DNA from: Bacillota bacterium
Lineage (GTDB): Bacteria > Bacillota > Desulfotomaculia > Desulfotomaculales > Ammonificaceae
Length of the DNA: 64,000 nt
Reading direction: 5' to 3'
NCBI GenBank assembly: GCA_040755295.1
Contig: JBFMBK010000011.1
Coordinates: forward strand, 38,030 to 102,029
Of the stretch, positions 1-8,390 are shown one piece after another. Made by a program: the position numbers and the translations under genes. The notes beneath the pieces are model-generated. The model searched no databases. It saw only the letters and a list, made by a program, of their open reading frames with translations, and was not told where the DNA came from. How positions within the stretch are numbered: the first letter of the stretch is position 1; each line of letters begins with the position of its first letter.

Positions 1-124
1 AAGGCACAGCGGTAATCATAGAAATTTGCGCGTCAGGATTTCCCTGGGCCATCCGAACAGCCTCCCGGACCGCCCTTAAGGCGTTTTCGGACCCATCCAC
101 CGCAACAAGGATTCTATTGTACAT
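1..124 (-). CDS. Universal stress protein (UspA family), N-terminal part only
   Basis: The minus strand from 124 reads MYNRILVAVDGSENALRAV and runs off the left edge, so only about 41 codons are visible. The opening (I-L-V-A-V-D-G-S, then an Ala/Arg-rich first helix) is the classic start of a cytoplasmic UspA-family nucleotide-binding stress protein. A GGAGG ribosome site lies about 8 bases upstream. A MITE-like repeat begins about 30 bp upstream of the start, so the native promoter has either been displaced or lies within or beyond that repeat. The specific role and substrate cannot be told from this fragment. Confidence 0.8.
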   Translation of the reverse strand, partial: MYNRILVAVDGSENALRAVREAVRMAQGNPDAQISMITAVP

Positions 125-155
125 GTGTTCACACCTCCACGAGTATTAAAATACA

Positions 156-333
156 TAACTATCCAGGTACTCCCGAAGGGCGCGGCGATAAGCAACGCAT
201 TGCTGCGTCAGCTCGGCGAACCCGAATCCTCACGTACGTACTTAGTACGCCCCGGTTCGTCTCCGCCGGTCTTCCTTGCACTGCATGACTTCTCGCCGCG
301 TTCCGTAAATGAAAGGTGACGTCTGAATAGTTA
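156..333. repeat. MITE-like element, copy 1, with terminal inverted repeats and target duplication
   Basis: The ends read TAACTATCCAG and CTGAATAGTTA, near-perfect inverted repeats. The sequence ATTAAAATAC occurs immediately outside both ends (145-154 and 333-342), which looks like a 9-10 bp target-site duplication. The 178 bp interior carries no plausible gene. It is homologous to copies at 2639, 28311, 35625, 54074 and a fragment at 12713. This is the best evidence in the window that the family moved by transposition. Confidence 0.8.
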
Positions 334-573
334 TTAAAATACCATCCGGCTCTTTAAATTCCTTTCGTAATCGATACAATGGGGAATAATAAATGCGTTA
401 ATAGAAGGCAGCGCTGGATAATACAGCCCGGCATGGTACATTCTTTGCAGGAAACCACCCTGAAATAAGTGTATAAACTTAACGTTAATATACAATTTTC
501 TACGCTAACGGTCAAAATTGAAGGATCTGGGCGTTTCTTCAATCTAACGACAGTGCTTGTATGAACCAAATAA
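334..573. other. Intergenic leader of malQ, no gene seen
   Basis: About 240 AT-rich bases between the MITE copy and the malQ start. No convincing coding frame, RNA motif or terminator is visible. The promoter of malQ presumably lies here, but no clear -35/-10 pair could be assigned. Confidence 0.4.
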
Positions 574-2634
574 ATGGACTATAAAACGGAGATGATGCCT
601 TTGTCGGATACCGAATACCGCCTGCTCCGCCACCTGGCCCGGCTTAACCGCGTAGAGGCCGGTTACCGTGATTACACGAACAACCGGCGGCAGGCGTCAC
701 CGGATGCGCTGCTTGCCGCCCTTCGGGCGCTGGGTATGCCGGTGGACGGCATGGTTGATGTCCCCGGCGTCCTGCGGGAATACAAACAGGCCATGTGGCG
801 GCGCTGCCTGAACCCGGTGGTTATCGCCTGGGACAAGGAGCCTGCCCGTCTCGAACTGCGCCTTCCCGCCGCCCACACGGACGTTACCGTTACATGCCGG
901 CTATCGCCGGAAAAAGGGAAGACGCGGAGTTGGAACTGCCGTCTTTCACATTTACCTGTGCTACGCGGGGCCGTAGTTGAGGGCGTCGGCTATGTGATCA
1001 GAGCGTTAACCCTCCCCAAACTGCCCTTTGGATACCACCGTTTTTCGTTAGCCCTTCCCGGCCGGACCTGCGAAACTCTGGTCATCGCCGCCCCGCGCCA
1101 GGCTTGCTTCCTGCCGGGCGGGAACGGCCTCATCTGGGGGGTCTTTTCCCCGGTCTACGCCCTGCGCTCCGGAAAGAGCTGGGGCGCCGGTGACCTAACC
1201 GATTTGAGGAATCTGCAGCGTTGGGTGCAAACACTTGGCGGAGGCTTCGTAGCCACCCTGCCGCTGCTGTCCGCCTTTCTGGACGAACCCTTCGACCCGA
1301 GTCCGTACGCGCCTGTCAGCCGCCTCTTCTGGAACGAGTTTTATCTGGACGTCGCCGCGATTCCTGAAATCAGACACTGCGCGCCGGCGCGCGAAATAAT
1401 TGAATCAGCGCCGCTGCAGGCGGATGCGGCGTCGTTGCGGGAAACCGCGGACGCGGATTACCGCCGCGGTATGACGCTTAAGCGCAGCGTCCTTGAGCGC
1501 CTGGCACGCTGGCACTTTTCCGGCCCCCCCCGCCGGCAAGCCGCCCTGGAACGATGGGTATCCGAGTACCCCGCCGTGCAGGATTACGCCCGTTTCCGGG
1601 CTGCGACCGAGCAGCGGCGCGCAGGCTGGCCGTCATGGCCCGAACGGATGCGGAAAGGTGTGATCCAGGAAGGAGAGTACGACCCGGAAGTCGAGCGCTA
1701 TCACCTGTTCGTCCAGTGGCTGGCGTACCGTCAGTTTAAAGCCCTTTCGATGGAAAAAAGGCGCGGCCCGGGGTTGTACCTCGACTTTCCTCTTGGGGTT
1801 CACGGCGCGGGATATGACGTCTGGCGGGAGCGAAGCGTTTTTGCGCTGAACGCAAGTACGGGCGCGCCGCCGGACAACCTTTTCACCGGGGGGCAGGACT
1901 GGGGATTCCCGCCCTTCCACCCGGAACGCCTGAGGGAACAGGGGTACCGTTATTACATCGACTGCCTCCGCCACCACTTCCGGCACGCCGGCATCCTGCG
2001 TCTGGACCACGTGATGGGGCTGCACCACCTTTTCTGGATACCCTCCGGCCTGCCGGCGCAAGAAGGTGTTTACGTGCGCTACCACTCGGAAGAATTCTAC
2101 GCCATACTGGCGCTTGAATCCAGCCGTTACCGCACCATCATCGTAGGGGAAGACCTGGGCACCGTGCCGCGCTACGTCCGCGCCGCGATGTTCCGGCACC
2201 GCCTGCTGACGATGTACGTGCTGCCGTTCGAGTTCACCGACGACCGCAAGGCGCTGCGCCCCGTTCCCGCCCGCGCCATAGCGAGCCTCAACACCCACGA
2301 TATGCCGCCGTTCGCGGCCTTCTGGGAATCGCTCGACGCGGAAAGCCGCTCGGCCCTATTCGCCTTTCTGAACGAAAAAGGCCTGCTTGAAGCGCCCACC
2401 GACGACGCCGCGGCCGTGCTGAAGGCCTGCCTGTTTTACCTTGCCGCCAGCCCGGCGCCGATTCTCATGGTAAACCTGGAGGACTTATGGCTGGAAAGAG
2501 CCCCCCAGAACATTCCCGGTACGGGCGCGGATGCTCCCAACTGGCGGCGCAAGGTGCTTTACGCCCTGGATGAGTTTGCCCGGATGCCGGAAGTATCGGC
2601 GATACTTCGAGAGATAAGCCGCCTGAGGAAGTGA
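574..2634 (+). CDS. malQ: 4-alpha-glucanotransferase (amylomaltase, GH77)
   Basis: A 686-residue cytoplasmic enzyme that disproportionates alpha-1,4-glucans, moving maltosyl or longer units between chains in glycogen/maltodextrin metabolism. GH77 signatures are present in order: LRLDHVMGLHHLFWIPSG with the catalytic nucleophile Asp at about residue 475, IIVGEDLGTVP with the acid/base Glu at about 525, and SLNTHDMPPFAAFW with the transition-state-stabilising Asp at about 575. The length fits long bacterial MalQ proteins. No strong ribosome site precedes ATG 574; in-frame ATGs at 592 and 595 are alternatives but their upstream GGAG is too close. The next gene is another alpha-glucan-type hydrolase, which suggests a storage-polysaccharide locus. 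A MITE copy starts 4 bases after the stop. Confidence 0.93.
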   Translation: MDYKTEMMPLSDTEYRLLRHLARLNRVEAGYRDYTNNRRQASPDALLAALRALGMPVDGMVDVPGVLREYKQAMWRRCLNPVVIAWDKEPARLELRLPAAHTDVTVTCRLSPEKGKTRSWNCRLSHLPVLRGAVVEGVGYVIRALTLPKLPFGYHRFSLALPGRTCETLVIAAPRQACFLPGGNGLIWGVFSPVYALRSGKSWGAGDLTDLRNLQRWVQTLGGGFVATLPLLSAFLDEPFDPSPYAPVSRLFWNEFYLDVAAIPEIRHCAPAREIIESAPLQADAASLRETADADYRRGMTLKRSVLERLARWHFSGPPRRQAALERWVSEYPAVQDYARFRAATEQRRAGWPSWPERMRKGVIQEGEYDPEVERYHLFVQWLAYRQFKALSMEKRRGPGLYLDFPLGVHGAGYDVWRERSVFALNASTGAPPDNLFTGGQDWGFPPFHPERLREQGYRYYIDCLRHHFRHAGILRLDHVMGLHHLFWIPSGLPAQEGVYVRYHSEEFYAILALESSRYRTIIVGEDLGTVPRYVRAAMFRHRLLTMYVLPFEFTDDRKALRPVPARAIASLNTHDMPPFAAFWESLDAESRSALFAFLNEKGLLEAPTDDAAAVLKACLFYLAASPAPILMVNLEDLWLERAPQNIPGTGADAPNWRRKVLYALDEFARMPEVSAILREISRLRK

Positions 2635-2638
2635 AGCC

Positions 2639-2816
2639 AACTATTCAGGCGCTCCCGATGGGCGCGGCGATAAGCAACGCATTGCTGCGTCAGCCCGGCG
2701 AAGCCGAATCCTCACGTACGTACTCAGTACGCTCCGGTTCGTCTCGCCGGTCTTCCTTGCACTGCATGACTTCTCGCCGTGTTCCGTAAGTGTTAGGGTA
2801 AACGACTGAATAGTTA
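2639..2816. repeat. MITE-like element, copy 2
   Basis: Inverted ends AACTATTCAG and CTGAATAGTTA bound a 178 bp element closely similar to copy 1, including the central TCACGTACGTAC segment and the TTCCTTGCACTGCATGACTT block. It begins 4 bases after the malQ stop. No clear target duplication is seen. Confidence 0.78.
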
Positions 2817-2941
2817 CAAGTAAAGAAAGGTGTTTCAGAACCGCGTACCGGGAAAGACTTAATCAGGGGGCTTTTTAACGAAGCAAAAAGACGGCGGGCT
2901 CACGCACTCGCCAGGAAATAGAATGGGGGAAATGGACCGAA

Positions 2942-5383
2942 GTGAACCGGTGCGTTTGTATTCACGGCCACTTTTATCAGCCGCCGCGGGAGAACCCGTG
3001 GCTCGAGGACATCGAGATCCAGGACTCCGCGTACCCCTACCACGACTGGAACGAGCGGATCACCGCCGAGTGCTATATGCAAAACAGCGCGTCACGCATC
3101 CTCGACGACAGGGGCCGTATTAAGAATATTGTCAATAATTACAGTAAAATCAGCTTCAATTTCGGCCCTACTCTGCTCGACTGGCTGGAAACCGCAGAAC
3201 CGGAAGTCTACCGGATGATTATTGAAGCCGACCGGGAAAGCCGGAAAAACTTTTCGGGTCACGGTTCGGCCATAGCCCAGGCTTACAACCACATAATCAT
3301 GCCACAGGCAAACCGGCGCGACAAGTATACCCAAATAATATGGGGAATACGGGATTTTGAGTCCCGTTTCGACCGGCGACCTGAGGGAATGTGGCTTCCC
3401 GAAACCGCGGTCGACCTTGAAACCCTGGATATAATGGCCGAACAGGGAATCCTTTTTACCATCCTCGCCCCTTCTCAGGCACGGCGGGTACGCAAGGCCG
3501 GAACCAGGACCTGGGAGGAACTGGACCACGGGTGCATCGATACGACGATGCCTTATAAAATCCGACTGCAAACATCAGGCCGGCATATGAGCATTTTCTT
3601 TTACAACGGACCGGTATCAAGCGCCGTTGCCTTCGAAAACCTTCTCAGCAACGGAGAATTCTTTGCCCGCAGGCTGCTGGGCAGCTTCAGGACGGGAGGG
3701 GCCGGGTCACAACTCGTAAACATCGCCACCGACGGCGAGACATACGGGCACCACCACCGGCACGGCGATATGGCGCTCGCCTACGCCCTTAATTACATCG
3801 AAACCAATAGGCTCGCGCGGCTTACCAACTATGCTGAATACCTCGAACAAAACCCGCCCACCCATGAGGTTGAAATAATTGAAAACACCTCCTGGAGCTG
3901 CGCCCACGGGACGGAACGGTGGCGTAACAACTGCGGCTGCAACTCCGGCGTCCGGCCGGGCTGGAGCCAGGCGTGGCGGACGCCGCTGCGGGAGGCGCTT
4001 AATTGGCTCCGGGACACCCTGATCCCTAAATTCGAAAAACAGGCGGGACTCCTCCTAAAAGACCCGTGGGCGGCGCGAAACGAATATATCGCGGTTGTTC
4101 TCGACCGCTCACCAAAAAACATGGACCGGTTCCTGGAAGAGCATGCCTTGCGGGCGCTTAATCCTTCGGAACAGGTTAAGACGTTAAAACTGTTGGAACT
4201 GCAACGGCACGCGATGTTGATGTACACAAGCTGCGGCTGGTTCTTCGACGACGTGTCGGGAATTGAAACGATACAGGTTATCCGGTACGCCGGCCGCGTG
4301 ATCCAACTCGCGCAGGAGCTGTTCAGGACGAAACTGGAATCGCGCTTTCTAGAGATGCTCGAACAGGCGAAAAGCAACGTCCCCGCGTACCAGAACGGCG
4401 CGGTTATATACGAAAAACGCATCCGGCCTTCTATGGTCGACCTGCCGAAGGTCGGTGCCCATTACGCCATCAGCTCACTCTTTGAGCCATACGGGGCAAA
4501 AGCCCGGATCTTCTGTTATACCGTGGAACGCCAGGACTACCGCAATTTGGTTGCGGGTAATGCAAAGCTGATGGTGGGTAGGGCGCGTATTACCTCGGAA
4601 ATCACGAGGGAATCGGCCTCGCTGTGCTTTGCGGCGCTTTACTTCGGTTATCATAACGTACACTGCGGCATCCGGCTTTACCGGGAGGCGGATGAGGAAT
4701 CCTTCCGAAAGATGGTGCTCGAAGTCACCGCAGCCTTCGACCGGGCCGACCTTCCGGAGGTGATCCGGCAGCTTGACCTTTATTTCAAGGGCATCACCTA
4801 CTCTTTAAAACAGCTTTTCCGGGATAAGCAGCGTAAAATCCTGAGCCTTATCATGGACTCCACTTTGGATGAGGTCGAAGCCGATTACCAGCGTACCTAC
4901 GAAAAACACGCCTCACTGATGCGGTTCTTAAAAGACTTGGGCGCTCCCCAGCCCAGAGCGCTTCACACGGCGGCCGAATTCGTGCTGAATACAAACCTTC
5001 GCCGCGCCCTCGCAACCGCGCCGTTGAACCTTGAGCGCGTCAATACCTTAATGAGCGAGGCTAAGAGATGGAACGTGCCGCTTGACCGCCTCGGCCTCGG
5101 ATACGCCCTTAAAAAAAACATTGAGCGCATTGCGGTGAAGCTGCGCGCCGCGCCGGACAATCCGGCGCTTCTTCACGATCTCGAAGCGGCTACAGGACTT
5201 GCCGGTTCTCTGCCTTTTGAAATCGACTTCTGGAAGGTCCAGAACATCTACTATGAACTGCTGCAAACGGTGTGCAGCGATTTCAAGAAAAAGGCGGAAC
5301 AAGGAAACGAGAACGCGCAAGAGTGGCTTGACCATTTCACCGTCCTCGGCGATAACCTGCGCGTGAAACGGTACAACCAGTAG
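2942..5383 (+). CDS. GH57-family glycoside hydrolase with C-terminal DUF3536
   Basis: An 813-residue protein of the GH57 superfamily (alpha-amylase/branching-enzyme/4-alpha-glucanotransferase fold). Visible GH57 blocks are HGHFYQPPREN at about residue 8, GHGSAIAQAYNHIIMP at about 105, GMWLPETAVD at about 145 (position of the nucleophile Glu) and NIATDGETYGHHHRHGD at about 260 (catalytic Asp). The C-terminal half is a long helical region typical of DUF3536. The start is GTG 2942, with a GGGGGA site about 11 bases upstream. The family's exact substrate is not established; adjacency to malQ suggests alpha-glucan turnover. No signal peptide is visible, so it is probably cytoplasmic. Confidence 0.88.
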   Translation: MNRCVCIHGHFYQPPRENPWLEDIEIQDSAYPYHDWNERITAECYMQNSASRILDDRGRIKNIVNNYSKISFNFGPTLLDWLETAEPEVYRMIIEADRESRKNFSGHGSAIAQAYNHIIMPQANRRDKYTQIIWGIRDFESRFDRRPEGMWLPETAVDLETLDIMAEQGILFTILAPSQARRVRKAGTRTWEELDHGCIDTTMPYKIRLQTSGRHMSIFFYNGPVSSAVAFENLLSNGEFFARRLLGSFRTGGAGSQLVNIATDGETYGHHHRHGDMALAYALNYIETNRLARLTNYAEYLEQNPPTHEVEIIENTSWSCAHGTERWRNNCGCNSGVRPGWSQAWRTPLREALNWLRDTLIPKFEKQAGLLLKDPWAARNEYIAVVLDRSPKNMDRFLEEHALRALNPSEQVKTLKLLELQRHAMLMYTSCGWFFDDVSGIETIQVIRYAGRVIQLAQELFRTKLESRFLEMLEQAKSNVPAYQNGAVIYEKRIRPSMVDLPKVGAHYAISSLFEPYGAKARIFCYTVERQDYRNLVAGNAKLMVGRARITSEITRESASLCFAALYFGYHNVHCGIRLYREADEESFRKMVLEVTAAFDRADLPEVIRQLDLYFKGITYSLKQLFRDKQRKILSLIMDSTLDEVEADYQRTYEKHASLMRFLKDLGAPQPRALHTAAEFVLNTNLRRALATAPLNLERVNTLMSEAKRWNVPLDRLGLGYALKKNIERIAVKLRAAPDNPALLHDLEAATGLAGSLPFEIDFWKVQNIYYELLQTVCSDFKKKAEQGNENAQEWLDHFTVLGDNLRVKRYNQ

Positions 5384-5394
5384 ACAGAATTAAG

Positions 5395-5525
5395 TCCCGA
5401 GTCGAAAGTCCTGAGTCCGGGATCAGAAACGAGAAACCGGGATGCAAGTCGCGGATTACAAGTCTCTGATTCCGACTTCTATATTCTACCTTCTATATTC
5501 CTTATTATCATGTCGCCTTTTATTC
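5395..5525. repeat. Intergenic low-complexity mosaic (TTCTATATTCTACC type)
   Basis: A patchwork of short degenerate words: AGTCCTGAGTCC, GGATGCAAGTCG, then TTCTATATTCTACCTTCTAT. The same vocabulary recurs at 8138-8360, 21753-22003, 25076-25325, 34733-34975 and 35150-35375. It has no coding potential and is restricted to spaces between genes. Confidence 0.6.
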
Positions 5526-5606
5526 CATTATGTTATTTGACTTAAAACACTACAGAAAGTATCCTAAGTGTGTAGTTAATCGCGCTGTAATTCAGGAGGC
5601 GCAAAT

Positions 5607-6215
5607 ATGCCCGAAATCGATGCACGGGGTAAACCCTGCCCCCAACCGGTACTACTGGTCAAACAAAAGGCCGATGCCGGTGAAGAGAGGTTTGCCGTTT
5701 TGGTCGACAACCGCGCTGCAGTCGAGAACGTAAAACGCTACGGTGAAAAATCCGGATACAGCACTGCGGTGGAGGAACTCGAAGGACACTGGCGCATTAC
5801 CGGGGAAAAAACGGCCGTCGCCCAAACCGGAGATGATGCGCAACCCCGTATGTCAGCGGCACAGCAGGGATCCGGGAAACCGTCGCCGGTGCTCATCCTC
5901 ATGTCCGAAACCCTTGGGCGCGACAACGAAGAACTCGGCCGAATGCTGACGAACATATTCATCAGCACCCTGGCGGTTAACAAGGCACAGCCGAGGAAAA
6001 TCGTCCTGATGAATGCCGGCGTTAAACTGGCCTGCGAAGGATCGGCGGTGCTGGAGGCGATGGGCGACATCGAAAAAAAGGGGGTTGAGATCCTGGCCTG
6101 CGGAACCTGCCTTAACTTCTATAAACTCAATCATTCCCTGCGCGTCGGCCGGACGGCGGATGCTTACGAAATCGTAAATATCATGCTGGAAAACACGTCC
6201 CTGATTCTGGGCTAG
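5607..6215 (+). CDS. yedF: YedF, TusA/DsrE-domain protein linked to selenium metabolism
   Basis: A 202-residue cytoplasmic protein. The N-terminal TusA-like domain has the DARGKPCPQPVL motif with its conserved Cys-Pro (residues 5-16). The C-terminal DsrE/F-like domain follows from about residue 95 (VLILMSETLGRDNEELG, then ACGTCLNFY). This two-domain arrangement matches the selenium-associated YedF family, which in other genomes co-occurs with selD and is thought to handle selenium or sulfur on its cysteines; the precise reaction is unproven. An excellent CAGGAGG ribosome site sits about 8 bases before ATG 5607. It fits with the UGA-containing gene at 14790, as both imply selenium use. selA, selB, selC and selD are not in this window. 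Confidence 0.88.
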   Translation: MPEIDARGKPCPQPVLLVKQKADAGEERFAVLVDNRAAVENVKRYGEKSGYSTAVEELEGHWRITGEKTAVAQTGDDAQPRMSAAQQGSGKPSPVLILMSETLGRDNEELGRMLTNIFISTLAVNKAQPRKIVLMNAGVKLACEGSAVLEAMGDIEKKGVEILACGTCLNFYKLNHSLRVGRTADAYEIVNIMLENTSLILG

Positions 6216-6251
6216 AGGGGCGAACCTACAGAGTAACCGAACCACGGATAA

Positions 6252-6436
6252 TATTTCACCACAGAGGCACAGAGTTCACAGAGAAAAGAACAAGATTAAA
6301 TAACCAAAATCAAGTTCTAAGTCGTAGACCAGCTTTGCCCACCCTGCCTAAATGACGCCTTACTTGTGACTCGTGACTCGTAACTCGTGACCTCTATTGG
6401 TCCCCCTCCGTGTGCTCTGTGTCTCTATGGTTAATT
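6252..6436. repeat. Long hairpin repeat, family B, copy 1
   Basis: The left arm at 6252-6286 (CACCACAGAGGCACAGAGTT) is the inverted complement of the right arm at 6401-6436 (CCGTGTGCTCTGTGTCTC then TATGGTTAATTT). The roughly 115 bp between the arms holds mosaic words such as repeated GACTCGTGACTCGTAACTCG. Related copies lie at 15391-15513 and 27112-27292. It fills the 305 bp gap between yedF and the next gene; no gene is seen in it. Confidence 0.75.
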
Positions 6437-6520
6437 TGAATATGCTATTAGATAGCTTTCGCCGATACTCCTAAAGGAAATTAGACCTCTTACGGCGAAA
6501 CAGGTGGTTGGGAGGGTTAT

Positions 6521-6925
6521 ATGCGAAGATCTTTCAGTCGTATGAGTTATTTCACTACGCTCGTTGTGCCGATGGCGGTGGCGCTTCTGATAGCCTTGTT
6601 TGCCGTAACGCATCCCCAATGGCCCCGCATCTATTTTATCGTGTCGTTTCTGGCCGCGCTCGTCCTTTTTCCCGGAATTACCCTCGGCCTCAAACTGGGC
6701 TGTACCCCGCTCGAAGACGTGAAAGTCACTTTCTTCGGGGTAGGCGCGCCCGGCATAATCAGAGTACGCCTCGAAAACGGCCAGGTCGTGGGGTACCCCC
6801 ACAAACAGTTATACGCCCTTTATCTCGACGGTGTGGTGACAGAAGGCGAGATTCTTCTCTTTCGTTTTCTCGAAAACGATATCATCAGTTGGAAATCCTT
6901 GAGCAGAGAAAACGCAAACCCTTAG
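6521..6925 (+). CDS. Small membrane protein of unknown function
   Basis: 134 residues, not recognised as a named family. Two hydrophobic segments are visible near the N-terminus (about residues 10-28, TLVVPMAVALLIALFAV, and about 37-55, IYFIVSFLAALVLFPGITL). A mainly beta-looking soluble domain of about 75 residues follows (VKVTFFGVGAPGIIRVRL onward). The start ATG 6521 has a GGGAGGG site 5-6 bases upstream. It is transcribed convergently to recA, with a strong hairpin between the two genes. An anchored cytoplasmic domain is likely, but no function can be given. Confidence 0.75.
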   Translation: MRRSFSRMSYFTTLVVPMAVALLIALFAVTHPQWPRIYFIVSFLAALVLFPGITLGLKLGCTPLEDVKVTFFGVGAPGIIRVRLENGQVVGYPHKQLYALYLDGVVTEGEILLFRFLENDIISWKSLSRENANP

Positions 6926-6973
6926 AAGGCCGATAACGGATGTCGGATGCAAGATTTCAGAACCAAGAATTTA

Positions 6974-7002
6974 TAGGGGGATTCGTTGTACGAATCCCCC
7001 TA
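6974..7002. terminator. Perfect 13-bp hairpin between convergent genes
   Basis: TAGGGGGATTCGT and its exact complement ACGAATCCCCCTA are separated by a 3-base loop (TGT) and followed by AAATTTTCT. It lies between the membrane-protein gene and recA, which converge, so it probably works as a bidirectional terminator. The T-tract is modest on both sides. Confidence 0.7.
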
Positions 7003-7076
7003 AATTTTCTGATTCCCGACTTCCACTTCTGGTATCTAACTTCTGAAATAGTCAGGCCCGGTTTGCAACGGTCTCC

Positions 7077-8105
7077 CTAGGTGTCGGATGGCGTTTCCGC
7101 ATGCTGAGGCCGTACTATACTAAACCCCTGCCGCACCTTCTCCTCGATTTCCCTGCAGACATCCCGGTGTTCCTTCAGATATTCCCGGACGTTGTCCCTG
7201 CCCTGCCCCAGCCTTTCCTCTCCGTAAGAATACCAGGTGCCGCTTTTTGTTACCAGTTTAAGCTCTACGGCGGCATCAAGGAGGCTCCCCTCCTTTGATA
7301 TCCCTTCGCCATAAAGGACATCGAACTCCGCCTGCCTGAAAGGCGGCGCCATTTTATTCTTAACCACCTTCGCCCTGACGCGGCCGCCTATCCTTTCCGC
7401 GCCCTGTTTGAGGTCTTCAATCTTGCGTATCTCGAGCCTGACAGAGGCGTAAAACTTAAGTGCCCGACCGCCGGGTGTGGTCTCGGGGTTCCCGAACATC
7501 ACCCCTACCTTTTCGCGGATCTGGTTGATGAATATGGCGGTCGTCCGGGATTTACTGATAGCCCCCGTCAGTTTGCGAAGGGCCTGGGACATCAGCCTTG
7601 CCTGCAGCCCGACGTGAATATCCCCCATTTCGCCTTCAAGTTCCGCCCGCGGCACCAGAGCCGCAACACTGTCTATCACAACGATATCGACCGCGCTGCT
7701 CCGGACCAGTGCCTCGGCGATCTCCAGCGCCTGTTCCCCGGTATCCGGCTGGGCCACCAGAAGGTTGTCCACATCAACACCGAGACGCCGCGCGTAACTC
7801 GGGTCCAAAGCATGCTCGGCGTCGATAAACGCGGCCACACCGCCCTCGCGCTGCGCTTCGGCGACAGCGTGAAGCGCGACTGTGGTCTTGCCGGAAGACT
7901 CCGGCCCGAAAATCTCCACCACCCGCCCGCGCGGCAGCCCGCCGATACCGAGGGCCAGGTCCAAGGCGATGGACCCGGTGGGGATAACATCAACCTGATA
8001 ACGCCCGGCCACCTCCCCCAGGCGCATGATCGCACCCTTCCCGAACTGTCGCTCGATTTGAAGGAGCGCAGTATCCAGCATCTTCTGCCGGTCGCTCAAA
8101 ACCAT
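7077..8105 (-). CDS. recA: Recombinase RecA
   Basis: A 342-residue DNA strand-exchange ATPase for homologous recombination and SOS induction. Seen directly: Walker [10 protein letters not shown] (about residue 66), the [20 protein letters not shown] block holding Walker B and loop L1, [17 protein letters not shown], and [21 protein letters not shown] after loop L2. The C-terminal acidic tail is short. ATG 8105 sits only 2 bases after the AGGAGG site, whereas TTG at 8099 (protein starting LSDRQKML) has an ideal 7-base spacing, so the true start may be two codons later. The cinA gene lies just upstream on the same strand, the usual Firmicute order. No SOS box was identified. Confidence 0.97.
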   Translation of the reverse strand: MVLSDRQKMLDTALLQIERQFGKGAIMRLGEVAGRYQVDVIPTGSIALDLALGIGGLPRGRVVEIFGPESSGKTTVALHAVAEAQREGGVAAFIDAEHALDPSYARRLGVDVDNLLVAQPDTGEQALEIAEALVRSSAVDIVVIDSVAALVPRAELEGEMGDIHVGLQARLMSQALRKLTGAISKSRTTAIFINQIREKVGVMFGNPETTPGGRALKFYASVRLEIRKIEDLKQGAERIGGRVRAKVVKNKMAPPFRQAEFDVLYGEGISKEGSLLDAAVELKLVTKSGTWYSYGEERLGQGRDNVREYLKEHRDVCREIEEKVRQGFSIVRPQHAETPSDT

Positions 8106-8137
8106 CCCCTCCTGCTATTTTCTTTATTTGTCAGAAT

Positions 8138-8360
8138 TCAGTAGTCAGTAGACAGAAGTCTGTTCCGGTTTCCGGTTTCCGGTTTCTGGCTCTTGCTCTT
8201 GGCTCCTGATACCTTAATAGTTATATTTATTTTAATTGGAAAATTTTATTGCGCAAACCCCTAATTTTTATAGAATATAGAATTAAGAACTTACAAAGTA
8301 TATATTGGTAAAGTATTTAGTCAATTGAACATCTTCTACCTACTACCTTCTGGCTTCTGT
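8138..8360. repeat. Intergenic mosaic between recA and cinA
   Basis: Contains AGTCAGTAGACAGAAG, three tandem GGTTTCC words (8169 onward), an AT-rich stretch, then ACCTACTACCTTCTGGCTTC. It belongs to the same vocabulary as the mosaic at 5395. No gene is present. The recA promoter should lie here, but a unique -35/-10 pair was not resolved. Confidence 0.5.
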
Positions 8361-8364
8361 ATTC

Positions 8365-8390
8365 AAAAAAAGTCCGGGTTAGTCCGGACT
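8365..8390 (-). terminator. Rho-independent terminator overlapping the cinA stop codon
   Basis: On the minus strand, AGTCCGG and CCGGACT pair around a 6-base loop and are followed by seven T residues. The cinA stop codon TAA (8381-8379) lies inside the loop, so the last codons of cinA form the 5' arm. This very compact arrangement separates cinA transcription from recA. Confidence 0.85.

Noticed and set aside
1633..2298. Long open frame of 221 codons on the minus strand inside malQ
   Set aside because: It is antisense to a well-supported GH77 gene, shows no family motif and has no ribosome site; a GC-rich shadow frame.
3829..4422. 197-codon minus-strand frame inside the GH57 gene
   Set aside because: Antisense to conserved GH57 coding sequence; composition Ser/Arg-rich as typical for shadow frames.
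7614..8144. 176-codon plus-strand frame antisense to recA
   Set aside because: Overlaps the most conserved part of recA and has no motif or ribosome site.
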